This document shows, in pieces, positions 6,654 through 15,071 of a stretch of 18,548 nucleotides of DNA. Both the position numbers and the translations under genes were made by a program. The notes below the pieces were generated by a model. That model was not told where the DNA came from. It ran no database searches and saw only the letters and a program-made list of their open reading frames with translations. Numbering within the stretch: position 1 is the first letter of the stretch; the number at the start of each line of letters is the position of its first letter. Origin of the DNA: an uncultured Methylophilus sp. (lineage in GTDB: Bacteria; Pseudomonadota; Gammaproteobacteria; Burkholderiales; Methylophilaceae); NCBI GenBank assembly GCA_936943315.1, contig CAKZJM010000060.1:1-18548 (forward strand). Direction: 5' to 3'.

Positions 6654-8603
6654 ATGAAAAAAAAGGTTTTATATAGCGTGATTGCCACGCTATTCACTTC
6701 ACCGGTCTTTGCTGAAGACCTTGAAGTCGATACAGTCACCGTTAAATCATCCGGCTTTGAGCGCAAAGATACCGAAACCACTTATGCGTCTGAGATTCAC
6801 ACTTCAAAGCAAATCGAGGCTTCAGGCGCCAGTACACTTTATGATTACCTGGCGCAACAGAGCTCGCTAAATATATCACCCAACACTGGCAACAAAGCAA
6901 CGCCTGCTATCAACCTACGTGGTTACGGCAATGAAAATGGCTATCAAAATGTCGTAATTACAGTTGACGGTCAAAGACTCAACAATATTGACTTGCAACC
7001 AGCACTATTGGCAGGTATCCCATTAAGTAATATTGACCGGATTGAAATCAGCAAAGGCAGTGGCTCGGTACGTTATGGAGATGGTGCCACGGCGGGTGCC
7101 ATCCAAATTTACACCAAATCAAAAACAGGAGTCACGGTCTCTACCAGCTGGGGCAATTACGGCCAGAAAAATCACTATGCCTCTGCAGGGTTAAGTGAAG
7201 AGAAAATAGATCTGTCCATGAGTCTGGCACATGATAGCTATGATGGATTCAGCAAAAAAGACGATACAGGACATCACGATCAATTCACTAGCAACACTCA
7301 AAATGCAAAGGTAAGACTCAAGCCAACAGATAGCTTGCGTGTATCTGCCGAAGCGACCAGCTCCCGGAATGACATCAGATACGTCAACCCTCTCAGCAAA
7401 GCAGTGTTTGATCGCAACCCGAAAACAGCTGTTGGCACATATCCTGATCAAGCATTTGATACCAATCAATGGAGATTAGGCGCAGAATGGGATATTAGCG
7501 AGCAACTGCAGTTACGTGCAACGCACTTTAATGAAGACAAATTCTCAGAATTTGTGTCTTCAACACCCTCAACGGCAAACTCTATTTACAAGAGCAACGA
7601 AATTGTTTTGCGATATCAAACTGACAGCCTGAAAGTGTTGGGCGGCTATCAAAACTTTGATGGAGAGCGTAAACGCTGGAGTGATTTTGGGAGCATTACT
7701 TCAGATGTCACCACCAAAAAAAATGAAGCCACATTTATTCAAACTGAGTACTTAGTCAACCAGTGGACTTTCTCAGCCGGGGCGCGCAATGAAAGTGTCC
7801 GCTACAATTTCAGACCTGTTATTAATCCATTTTCCACTGCTGCTACAAAAGAAAGAGAACATTTAGACGCCTGGGATATTGGCGTCAATTACCGCTTCTC
7901 TCAAGAGCTATCTGTTTTTTCAAATTACAACCAGGCATATCAAGCGCCAGATATTGATAGGCTCTTTGGATTTGGCTTCGGATTTAATGGTTTCCTTACC
8001 CCTGCAAAAGTAAAAACATTAAATCTAGGGCTAAATCATTCCACAACCAGCAATCGTTTGAAAGTTTCCGCGTTCCATGCAAATCTTGACGATGAAATCT
8101 TTTTAATCCCTACTGGTTTTACACAAGCGGGCACCAATACAAACCTAGACAAAACCCATAAATACGGGCTAGAAATTCAAGACTATTATCAAATCAATAG
8201 CCAATTAGCTGCGTCTATAATTTACAACTATGTTAGGGCAAAAATTGATAGAGAGAGCAATGGTGGAGGTGCCTTCAATGGCAAAGACCTCCCTGGTGTT
8301 CCCAAGCATAACTTAGTTGCTAACCTGAATTGGAAGTTTTACCCTAAAGCCAGTCTCAATTTGAACCATACATGGCGCTCAAGTGCTTATGCTTTCAATG
8401 ACTTCACTAATAATTACAACCAAAAGCAAGGTATTTATTCCAGCACCAATCTCACTGTCAATTATCAATACAGTCAATTCACACTTTTTGCTGGTGTAAA
8501 CAACTTGTTTGAACATAAAAATTCAATTCAAGTACAAGACAACGTTATTTATCCAATAGATTTTGTACGCACCTGGAGAGTGGGGTTTAGAGCCGATTTT
8601 TAA
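6654..8603 (+). CDS. TonB-dependent outer-membrane receptor, B12-riboswitch controlled
   Basis: The 649-residue protein starts at ATG 6654 with ribosome site AGGGATAA. Residues 1-20 are a signal peptide ending in SPVFA. EVDTVTVK (24-31) fits a TonB box. The plug domain follows at about 40-155, with INLRGYG and the conserved IDRIEISKGSGSVRYGDGA region. The rest is alternating beta-strand sequence for a 22-stranded barrel, including NQAYQAPDIDRLFG and a terminal Phe as expected for outer-membrane insertion. It should import a ligand across the outer membrane using TonB energy. The riboswitch and neighbours suggest a corrinoid or a B12 precursor, or cobalt, but it is not close to classical BtuB by eye. 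The gene is visibly more A/T-rich than the cob genes downstream. Confidence 0.9.
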   Translation: MKKKVLYSVIATLFTSPVFAEDLEVDTVTVKSSGFERKDTETTYASEIHTSKQIEASGASTLYDYLAQQSSLNISPNTGNKATPAINLRGYGNENGYQNVVITVDGQRLNNIDLQPALLAGIPLSNIDRIEISKGSGSVRYGDGATAGAIQIYTKSKTGVTVSTSWGNYGQKNHYASAGLSEEKIDLSMSLAHDSYDGFSKKDDTGHHDQFTSNTQNAKVRLKPTDSLRVSAEATSSRNDIRYVNPLSKAVFDRNPKTAVGTYPDQAFDTNQWRLGAEWDISEQLQLRATHFNEDKFSEFVSSTPSTANSIYKSNEIVLRYQTDSLKVLGGYQNFDGERKRWSDFGSITSDVTTKKNEATFIQTEYLVNQWTFSAGARNESVRYNFRPVINPFSTAATKEREHLDAWDIGVNYRFSQELSVFSNYNQAYQAPDIDRLFGFGFGFNGFLTPAKVKTLNLGLNHSTTSNRLKVSAFHANLDDEIFLIPTGFTQAGTNTNLDKTHKYGLEIQDYYQINSQLAASIIYNYVRAKIDRESNGGGAFNGKDLPGVPKHNLVANLNWKFYPKASLNLNHTWRSSAYAFNDFTNNYNQKQGIYSSTNLTVNYQYSQFTLFAGVNNLFEHKNSIQVQDNVIYPIDFVRTWRVGFRADF

Positions 8604-8620
8604 GCCCTAAACAACTTAAT

Positions 8621-8641
8621 GTCACTCGACAATCGAGTGAC
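8621..8641 (+). repeat. Perfect inverted repeat between the two receptor genes
   Basis: GTCACTCGA (8621-8629) and TCGAGTGAC (8633-8641) give a 9-bp stem with a 3-nt loop. There is no T run after it, so it is not a standard terminator. It ends 13 nt before the AGGAA ribosome site of the next gene and could stabilise or process the mRNA, or serve as an operator. Confidence 0.6.
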
Positions 8642-8666
8642 TCCCACATTCGCACAGGAAATTAAA

Positions 8667-10512
8667 ATGAAAAAAAGAGCAGTATTAGGGCTGATCATAG
8701 CTCTGCCTATCAACGCTTACGCCGCAGACGACACCATCACGGCGTTGGACGAAATAGTCGTTACCTCTAGCAGAACACCACAATCCACCAAAACTGTCAC
8801 CGGCGACATCACCGTCATTGATAGTGAAGAAATCAATCGATTACAAGGTGGCTCTTTAGCAGACTTATTAAGGTTACAACCCGGAGTACAAACATTCACC
8901 AATGGTGGCATGGGCACTAACAGTAACATTGCATTACGAGGCACAAATGACAACCAGTTAATTGTGTTAGTGGATGGCGTAAGGATTAACTCAGTCACAA
9001 CTGGCACTACCGCCTTTGAAAATATTCCACTCGCTTTGATTGAGCGCATTGAGATTCTGCGTAGTCCGGCCTCTAGTCTTTATGGTTCAGATGCGATTGG
9101 CGGAGTAGTGCAGATTTTCACCAAGCGTGGAAAAGGCAATAAAACCCATATTTACGGCAGTGCTGGTGCAGGTAGCTATGACTCATATAGCGGCAATGCA
9201 GGCTTTGACACGACTTATCAGGCCCTTAAATTTGGAGCCCAGATCAGCAACTATGACACACGTGGTATTTCTGCACTGAAACACGCACCAAGAGTCACCG
9301 ATCAAGACAGAGATGGTTACAACAACTTTAGCGGTTCAACTTACGCCGACCTTGAGCTCGCTCCCGGCCATTCAATCGGGCTGCATTATTTAGAAAGCAA
9401 AGGTCAAAACCAATATGACGGCGGCAGCAGATTTAGTCATTCTGAGCGCCATCAGCAAGGATATGGGATTGGACTTAAAAATGCACTGACTGAACACTGG
9501 AACAGCAAACTGGAATATAGCGTTGGTCTAGACAGTTTGTTCAACGTGAGCAATCCGCCTAGTAATACCGACTTCGAGACGGAACAACGCCAACTCTCTT
9601 GGCAACATGACTATAGCTTGCCTTATGGCATGCTGACTATTGCTTATGACCGCTTAGAGCAAGATGTTGTGACAAAATCGAATGGCAAAACAACCTTGGA
9701 TAGAAGCCGTAATAATGATGCTTTTATAGTGGGGTACACCGGAAATTACGAAGCACACAGTGCGCAACTCTCATTACGTGAGGACCATAACAGGTAACTT
9801 CACAACAGGTGGCATTGGTTACGGTTACGACTTATCTTCAGCATGGCGATTGACCGCACAATACGGCTCATCATTCAGGGCCCCAACCTTCAATCAGCTT
9901 TACGCCGCTAGTTTTGGCAATGCGGATTTACCTTCAGAAAAAGCTGACAATATCGAGGCTAGCGCCCGCTACCAGAGTCAGGGATTTCAGGCAAAACTGA
10001 CGGTGTTTGATAACCATATCCGTAACTTTATTCAAACATTTAGAGCTGGCTGTCCTAACGGCCTCTCTACCTGCGCAGCCAACGCCGGAAAAGTAGAGAT
10101 TCAAGGTGCGACAGTGGAAAGCCGGTTTTCAATCAATGAATACTGGCAGTTGAGTGGAAACTTAACAATACAATCACCCCGCGTCGATGCAACTGACAGG
10201 CTTTTGGCACGCCGTGCCCAACGTTACGGCAACCTGATCCTGCAATATTCAAATGGCCCATGGGACTGGTCAACCGAGTTAACCGCATCCTCAAATCGAG
10301 ACGACTATGACAGAGCAATCCGACTTAACTTGAGTGGATATGCTTTGCTCAACAGCACATTAGGTTACCGTCTCAATCCGCAGTGGAGATTACAGGCGAG
10401 GGCAAATAACATTCTCAACAAAGATTATGTGCTGGCGGCGTCCTCATCCACTGTCGACTACAACACCATGGGCACAAACATCTTCGTTAGCCTGAACTAC
10501 GATATGAAGTAA
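8667..10512 (+). pseudogene. btuB: BtuB-type vitamin B12 TonB-dependent receptor, frameshifted
   Basis: The first part starts at ATG 8667 with ribosome site AGGAA (8655-8659). It has a signal peptide (about 1-19), a TonB box near LDEIVVTSSRT, and a plug with NIALRGTNDNQLIVLVDGVR and LRSPASSLYGSDAIGG, all typical of BtuB. It reads LSLREDHNR and then hits TAA at 9795-9797. The barrel resumes at once in the next frame with GNFTTGGIGYGYDL and FRAPTFNQLY and runs to 10512. Joined, the halves give about 615 residues, the usual BtuB size. Relatives tend to have a DNSxFG motif at the junction, so a short deletion there is likely. The upstream half alone lacks most of the barrel and the downstream half lacks an export signal. 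The C terminus ends in Lys, not an aromatic residue. A sequencing error would restore a working receptor. Confidence 0.88.
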
Positions 10513-10531
10513 CCCCGGAAAGGTGGATTTT

Positions 10532-10554
10532 GCCCAAGCCTGTGGGAATTGGGC
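10532..10554 (+). repeat. Inverted repeat between btuB and btuM
   Basis: GCCCAA (10532-10537) and TTGGGC (10549-10554) face each other across an 11-nt loop, followed by TAAAAT. It is too short and lacks the T run of a good terminator. TTGCCC with TAAAAT at 19 nt could be a poor promoter. The function is open. Confidence 0.35.
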
Positions 10555-10599
10555 TAAAATTCACCCCTTGTGATTAATCTTAATTTTGGAGTCGTTGGC

Positions 10600-11169
10600 A
10601 TGCCACGTAAAATTTCAACCCAATCTCTGGCAATTGCGCTTGTGATTGCACTGATGGTCATCGTTACACGTGGTCATCATTTCGCTTCAATCGACTTTTT
10701 ACCTAGCGCTTCTTACGCAGCCTTTTTGATCGCCGGTTACTACCTGCGCTCCACCCTCATGTTTGTGGCATTGCTGGCTTTGTGTGCTGGCCTGGATATG
10801 GCAGCGGTGACCTGGGGTGGCGTGAGCAACTTCTGCGTGACTCCAGCTTATGGCTTCTTGTTACCGGCGTATGGCACGATGTGGCTGGCAGGTCGCTGGC
10901 TGGCAGACAACACAAGCTGGGCTTTTAGCAGCTTGTTTAAACTGACTGGCGTTGTCGTGGTTGCAGCAGCGATTGCTGAGTTGTTCTCAAGCGGTGGGTT
11001 CTACTTCTTTGGTGGCCGTTACCCTGACCCAAGCTTTGCTGAATTCTTACCACGTTTGGTCAAATACTTCCCAAAACAATTGGAAGCGATTGCATTCTGG
11101 GTGGTAGTTGCGCTGATCGCGCATGTGGTGTTTGGCCTGGCTAAGCGCTCAGTGCAAGAAAAAGCGTAA
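10600..11169 (+). CDS. btuM: BtuM-type solitary inner-membrane vitamin B12 transporter
   Basis: The 189-residue protein starts at ATG 10600, with GGAG 8 nt upstream. It is very hydrophobic, with about six membrane segments (for example 9-24, 36-52, 54-70, 84-98, 113-130, 163-180). The stretch SNFCVTPAYGFLLPAYG places a single Cys at residue 79 in the loop before TM4. Size, topology and this Cys match BtuM of Thiobacillus denitrificans, an S-component-like B12 transporter in which the equivalent Cys binds the cobalt and takes part in decyanation of cyanocobalamin. It would carry corrinoid across the inner membrane. No ECF module or BtuCD is seen nearby. It follows the receptor genes and is 6 nt from cobO, which fits a route of import, reduction and adenosylation. 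Confidence 0.78.
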   Translation: MPRKISTQSLAIALVIALMVIVTRGHHFASIDFLPSASYAAFLIAGYYLRSTLMFVALLALCAGLDMAAVTWGGVSNFCVTPAYGFLLPAYGTMWLAGRWLADNTSWAFSSLFKLTGVVVVAAAIAELFSSGGFYFFGGRYPDPSFAEFLPRLVKYFPKQLEAIAFWVVVALIAHVVFGLAKRSVQEKA

Positions 11170-11175
11170 ACGTTT

Positions 11176-11781
11176 ATGGAGACCAGTGACCGCGACAGCC
11201 GCCACAAGGCGCGCATGATCCGCAAGAAAGCGGTCATTGATGAAAAAATCGAGCAGGCCAATCAAGAAAAAGGTCTACTACTAATCCTCACAGGCAACGG
11301 CAAAGGCAAAAGTTCTTCTGCCTTTGGCATGGTTGCCCGTTCCCTGGGCCACGGCATGTGTGTCGGCGTGGCCCAATTCATCAAAGGCCGCTCAGATACA
11401 GGCGAAGAAGCCTTTTTCCGCCAGCACCCCGCCGTCACCTGGCATGTGCTAGGCGAAGGCTTTACCTGGAACACCCAAGACCGCCAGCGTGATACCGAAA
11501 CCGCCATGCGTGGCTGGCAAATTGTGGCCGGGATGCTGCAAGATCCGGCCATTCAACTCGTGGTGCTGGACGAACTCACTTATACCTTCAAATATGGTTA
11601 CCTGGACGAGCAGATGGTGCTGGACGCGATAGCCAAACGCCCGCCCATGCAGCATGTTGTCATCACTGGCCGCGGTGCATCCGAGGCGTTGAGAAACGCA
11701 GCAGACACCGTGTCTGAACTCATGGACGTGAAGCACGCCTGGCGCGCAGGCATCAAGGCCCAGGCTGGGATAGACCTGTAA
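11176..11781 (+). CDS. cobO: Cob(I)yrinic acid a,c-diamide adenosyltransferase (CobO/BtuR)
   Basis: The 201-residue protein contains the P-loop TGNGKGKSSSAFGM (39-52), then VGVAQFIKGR, LVVLDELTYTFKYGYLD and VITGRGASEAL. This is the full CobO/CobA-type pattern. It transfers the adenosyl group of ATP to the Co(I) ion of corrinoids, giving the coenzyme form. The N-terminal segment RHKARMIRKKAVIDEKIE is typical of CobO proteins and supports the start at 11176, although the ribosome site is weak. It sits between the transporter gene and the a,c-diamide synthase gene; its TAA overlaps the next ATG by one base. Confidence 0.95.
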   Translation: METSDRDSRHKARMIRKKAVIDEKIEQANQEKGLLLILTGNGKGKSSSAFGMVARSLGHGMCVGVAQFIKGRSDTGEEAFFRQHPAVTWHVLGEGFTWNTQDRQRDTETAMRGWQIVAGMLQDPAIQLVVLDELTYTFKYGYLDEQMVLDAIAKRPPMQHVVITGRGASEALRNAADTVSELMDVKHAWRAGIKAQAGIDL

Positions 11782-13067
11782 TGCAAGCCACTGTAGCTAC
11801 CTGCCATGCCATGCTAATGGCGGCTCCGGCGTCGGGGCAAGGCAAAACCATGACCACGGCCGCCCTGGCGCGCGCCTATAAAAACCGCGGCCTGCGTGTA
11901 CAAGCCTTTAAATGCGGGCCGGACTTTATTGACGGCATGATTTTACAAGTCGCCACCGGCAAGCCGGTGTATAACCTGGACCTCGGCATGTGTGGGGAAG
12001 CCGATGCGCAACGCCTGCTTTATCAAGCCGCGCAGGAAAATGACGTCATTCTGCTTGAAGGCGTGATGGGGCTCTACGATGGCACGCCGTCGTGCGCCGA
12101 TATTGCTGAGCGCTTTGGCATCCCGGTCGGCTTGGTGATCAATGCCAAAGCCATGGCGCAAACCTTTGCTGCGATTGCGTACGGTTTGTATGCTTTCAGG
12201 CCCGCTTTAAAAAAGGCAGGCGTGATTGCAAACCAGGTCGGTAGCGATGGCCATGCCAAGATGATACAAGCGGCCCTGCCAGCGGATATTCCGTGGCTAG
12301 GTGCGATGAAGCATGACACGCAACTGAGCCTGCCAGAACGTCACCTGGGTTTGCATCTGGCACAAGAGATTAGCGATATTGACCAGCGCATAGAAGCGGC
12401 TGCACACCTGCTGGGGCCAGAGATTCCATTACCGCCTGCGGTGCAATTTTCAGCGCCAGAACCGCACACCGTCACGCCACTGTTACAGGGTAAAACCATC
12501 GCAGTCGCCAAAGATGCGGCCTTCTGTTTTACCTATCAGGCTAACCTCGATCTGCTGCAAACTCTGGGTGCAACCATTCAGTTTTTCTCGCCCTTGCAGG
12601 ATGCGCAATTGCCTGAGGCAGATGCTTATTGGCTTCCGGGCGGCTACCCTGAGCTGCATCTGGATCAACTGCACCACAACACCGCCATGCGCGAAGGCTT
12701 GCACGCTGCTGCTCAGTCGAATAAACCCATTCTGGCCGAGTGTGGCGGTATGCTCGCATTGGGTAACACGCTCAATGATCAGCCTGTGTTCGGCCTGCTG
12801 CCTGGCAACGCAGAGATTCAACCCAAACTACAAGGCCTGGGCACACAACATGCCGCCTTTAACATGCCTGGCGAACAACCCGCCAGCATAGGCGCACATA
12901 CCTTTCACTATGGCCGCTTTGAAACCGATTTACCGGTGATTGCGCAAGGCAAAGGCAAATATGGCGCTGGTGAACCGGTCTACAAACAAGGCAGCATCAC
13001 CGCCAGCTTTTTGCACTTTTACTTCCCATCTAACCCGGCCCTGGCCGCACAGTTTTTCCTGCCATGA
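11781..13067 (+). CDS. cobB: Cobyrinic acid a,c-diamide synthase (CobB/CbiA)
   Basis: The 428-residue protein begins with a dethiobiotin-synthetase-like ATP-binding domain: APASGQGKTMTTAALA (15-30), then FKCGPDFIDG and LLEGVMGLYDG. It ends with a class I glutamine amidotransferase-like domain whose nucleophile is Cys321 in AECGGMLALG, followed by HTFHYGRFE. It amidates the a and c carboxylates of cobyrinic (or hydrogenobyrinic) acid using ATP and glutamine. Without ring-contraction or cobaltochelatase genes in view I cannot decide which substrate applies. cobO overlaps it by 1 nt and bluB by 4 nt (ATGA), so translation is coupled. Confidence 0.94.
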   Translation: MQATVATCHAMLMAAPASGQGKTMTTAALARAYKNRGLRVQAFKCGPDFIDGMILQVATGKPVYNLDLGMCGEADAQRLLYQAAQENDVILLEGVMGLYDGTPSCADIAERFGIPVGLVINAKAMAQTFAAIAYGLYAFRPALKKAGVIANQVGSDGHAKMIQAALPADIPWLGAMKHDTQLSLPERHLGLHLAQEISDIDQRIEAAAHLLGPEIPLPPAVQFSAPEPHTVTPLLQGKTIAVAKDAAFCFTYQANLDLLQTLGATIQFFSPLQDAQLPEADAYWLPGGYPELHLDQLHHNTAMREGLHAAAQSNKPILAECGGMLALGNTLNDQPVFGLLPGNAEIQPKLQGLGTQHAAFNMPGEQPASIGAHTFHYGRFETDLPVIAQGKGKYGAGEPVYKQGSITASFLHFYFPSNPALAAQFFLP

Positions 13068-13735
13068 GTTTTGCCTATTCAGACGCCGACAAAGCGGCGA
13101 TTTACAAGGTGATGGCCGAGCGGCGCGATATGCGGCATTTTCTGCCCACGCCGATTGCGCCCGAGTTACTGCAAAAATTGCTACACGCCGCGCACCACGC
13201 GCCCAGCGTAGGGCTGATGCAACCATGGCGTTTTATCCGCATTAGCGATGCCACTTTGCGTCAGTCCATCCACAAGCTGGTCGATGAAGAGCGCAAGCAC
13301 ACAGCACAAGCAATAGGCGAAGTGGAAAATACCGCACGCATGGCGGAGTTTATGCGGCTCAAGGTGGAAGGTATTCTGGACTGTGGTGAAGTGCTGGTAG
13401 CCACTTTGTGTGACCAGCGTGAGAAACACATTTTTGGCCGCCGCACCTTGCCAGAGATGGACCTGGCCTCCGTCAGTTGTGCCATTCAAAACCTGTGGCT
13501 GGCGGCGCGCGCCGAAGGCATAGGCATGGGCTGGGTCAGCCTGTTTGACCCGCAACAACTGGCGAAGTTATTGAACATGCCTGAGGGCGCCAAACCGGTG
13601 GCGATTTTGTGCTTGGGCTATGTGAATACGTTTTACAAATCGCCCATGCTGGTCGAAGAAGGCTGGACCACAGAAAAACCGCTGGCTGACATGCTGATGG
13701 AAAACGGCTGGCAAAATAACGAGGGGCAACTATGA
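13064..13735 (+). CDS. bluB: 5,6-Dimethylbenzimidazole synthase BluB
   Basis: The 223-residue flavin-dependent nitroreductase-fold protein shows the BluB signatures: AERRDMRHF (18-26), HHAPSVGLMQPWRFIRI (44-60), DLASVSCAIQNLWLAARAEG and GMGWVSLFDP. BluB breaks down FMNH2 with oxygen to give 5,6-dimethylbenzimidazole, the lower ligand of cobalamin. Asp22 and Ser159 probably correspond to the catalytically important Asp32 and Ser167 of Sinorhizobium BluB; that alignment is mine. Its presence implies aerobic synthesis of the B12 lower ligand. It overlaps both neighbours by 4 nt. Confidence 0.95.
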   Translation: MSFAYSDADKAAIYKVMAERRDMRHFLPTPIAPELLQKLLHAAHHAPSVGLMQPWRFIRISDATLRQSIHKLVDEERKHTAQAIGEVENTARMAEFMRLKVEGILDCGEVLVATLCDQREKHIFGRRTLPEMDLASVSCAIQNLWLAARAEGIGMGWVSLFDPQQLAKLLNMPEGAKPVAILCLGYVNTFYKSPMLVEEGWTTEKPLADMLMENGWQNNEGQL

Positions 13736-14535
13736 AACGCTGGCCTGAGCGCATTGTTTGCCTGACCACTGAAACCGTCGAAGTGCTGTACCTGCTCGGT
13801 GAGCAGGACCGCATTGTGGGCATTTCGGGCTTCACCACGCGGCCTGCGATTGCGCGTAAAGAAAAGCCCAAGATCAGTGCCTTTACCAGTGCCAATATCG
13901 AGAAAATTCTGGCATTGCAACCAGACCTGGTGCTGTGTTTCTCCAACTTGCAGGCTGAGATTGCAGCCTCACTGATCAAAGCCGGTTGCCAGGTGCACGT
14001 GTTTAACCAGCGCAGTCTGGATGACACCTTGCAGATGATATTAACCGTCGGCGATCTGGTCGGCGCAAGCGACAAGGCACAGCAGCTGGTAGACACTTAC
14101 CAGGCACAACTGGCAGCTGCGCGGCAGCAAGCGGCCACCTGGACGCGCAAACCCAAAGTGTATTTTGAAGAATGGGATGAACCCATGATGTGCAGTATCC
14201 GCTGGGCGGCTGAGTTGATCACCGCCGCCGGTGGCGAGGATTGCTTCCCGGAACTCAGCCCCTTTCATAGCGCACGTGACCGCACAGTCACGGCAGAACA
14301 AGTGCTGGCCAGGCAACCGGATATCATCATCGGCTCATGGTGTGGCAAGAAGTTTCAGCCAGAAAAAGTCAAAGCACGCGAGGGCTGGCATGCCATGCCT
14401 GCGATTCGTGACGGGCATGTTTACGAAATCAAATCTGTTGATATCTTGCAGCCTGGCCCCGCCCTGTTTAGCGAAGGCCTCCCGCAACTGCAAGCCATTA
14501 TGCAACGCTGGCAACAGCAAAGGAGCGACACATGA
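13732..14535 (+). CDS. BtuF-like corrinoid-binding protein without signal peptide
   Basis: The 267-residue protein has the fold of class III periplasmic binding proteins (Peri_BP_2/BtuF type): RIVCLTTETVEVLYLLG at the start, a lobe with ALQPDLVLCFSNLQ, the linking helix LVDTYQAQLAAARQQ and a second lobe with RQPDIIIGSWCGKKF and GHVYEIKS. BtuF relatives deliver B12 to BtuCD in the periplasm. Here the protein begins MKRWPERIVCL, with no hydrophobic leader, and the ATG overlaps the bluB stop by 4 nt, so no longer start is likely. It may act in the cytoplasm as a corrinoid carrier or bind during adenosylation and assembly. No BtuC or BtuD gene is in the window. Ligand type is inferred from context and family. 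Confidence 0.85.
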   Translation: MKRWPERIVCLTTETVEVLYLLGEQDRIVGISGFTTRPAIARKEKPKISAFTSANIEKILALQPDLVLCFSNLQAEIAASLIKAGCQVHVFNQRSLDDTLQMILTVGDLVGASDKAQQLVDTYQAQLAAARQQAATWTRKPKVYFEEWDEPMMCSIRWAAELITAAGGEDCFPELSPFHSARDRTVTAEQVLARQPDIIIGSWCGKKFQPEKVKAREGWHAMPAIRDGHVYEIKSVDILQPGPALFSEGLPQLQAIMQRWQQQRSDT

Positions 14536-15056
14536 GCACCCATTTGATTTTAGGCGGCGCCCGCAGTGGTAAAAGTGCCTACGCCGAGCGCCTGGCCTCT
14601 GTGCTTGAGCTGCCGGTGACTTACATTGCCACCGCCCAGGTCTATGACGATGAGTTTGCCAAGCGCGTGGAACATCACAAAACCCGCCGCCCGCCTTACT
14701 GGGGCTTGGTAGAAGCGCCTTTTAACCTGGGCCAGACCTTGCTGGACAACGATGCACCCGAGACCTGCCTGATAGTCGATTGCCTGACTTTATGGCTGGC
14801 GCAATGTATCTGCCCGGATTGTGACAAACCGGAACGGCTGGATTGGCAGGCAGAAAAACAGGCTTTGCTGGCCGCGCTGCCACAGCTACAGGCGCACGTG
14901 TTTCTGGTGAGTAACGAGGTCGGCATGGGTATCGTTCCGCTCGGTGAAATCAACCGCCAGTTTCAGGATGAACAAGGCCGCCTGAACCAGCATGTGGCCG
15001 CGGTTTCAGATCACGTCAGCTTTGTGGCAGCGGGTTTACCAATCAAGCTCAAATAA
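14532..15056 (+). CDS. cobU: Adenosylcobinamide kinase / adenosylcobinamide-phosphate guanylyltransferase
   Basis: The 174-residue protein starts MSTHLILGGARSGKS, with the P-loop GGARSGKS at 8-15. It continues with VTYIATAQVYDDEF, HHKTRRPPYW with the probable GMP-accepting His (48 or 49), IVDCLTLWL and FLVSNEVGMGIVP, and closes with RLNQHVAAVSDHVSFVAAG. It phosphorylates adenosylcobinamide and then activates it with GTP to adenosylcobinamide-GDP, ready for joining with the lower ligand nucleotide. The length matches CobU/CobP. The start overlaps the upstream stop by 4 nt. CobS and CobT, its usual partners, are not in the window. Confidence 0.95.
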   Translation: MSTHLILGGARSGKSAYAERLASVLELPVTYIATAQVYDDEFAKRVEHHKTRRPPYWGLVEAPFNLGQTLLDNDAPETCLIVDCLTLWLAQCICPDCDKPERLDWQAEKQALLAALPQLQAHVFLVSNEVGMGIVPLGEINRQFQDEQGRLNQHVAAVSDHVSFVAAGLPIKLK

Positions 15057-15071
15057 CAAGAAACAGATCCC

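Noticed and set aside
9786..9800. Programmed +1 frameshift at AGG TAA C in btuB, like that of prfB
   Set aside because: A slip from AGG to GGT would give poor tRNA pairing, there is no upstream ribosome-site-like stimulator, and conserved residues seem to be missing, so a plain deletion fits better.
9760..10512. A separate 250-residue protein starting at GTG 9760
   Set aside because: It is the barrel half of BtuB in another frame. It has no signal peptide and no ribosome site, and the homology begins only at about 9793.
12930..13245. Roughly 100-residue ORFs on both strands around the cobB-bluB junction
   Set aside because: They cover the junction only as alternative frames; cobB and bluB both have full motifs there.
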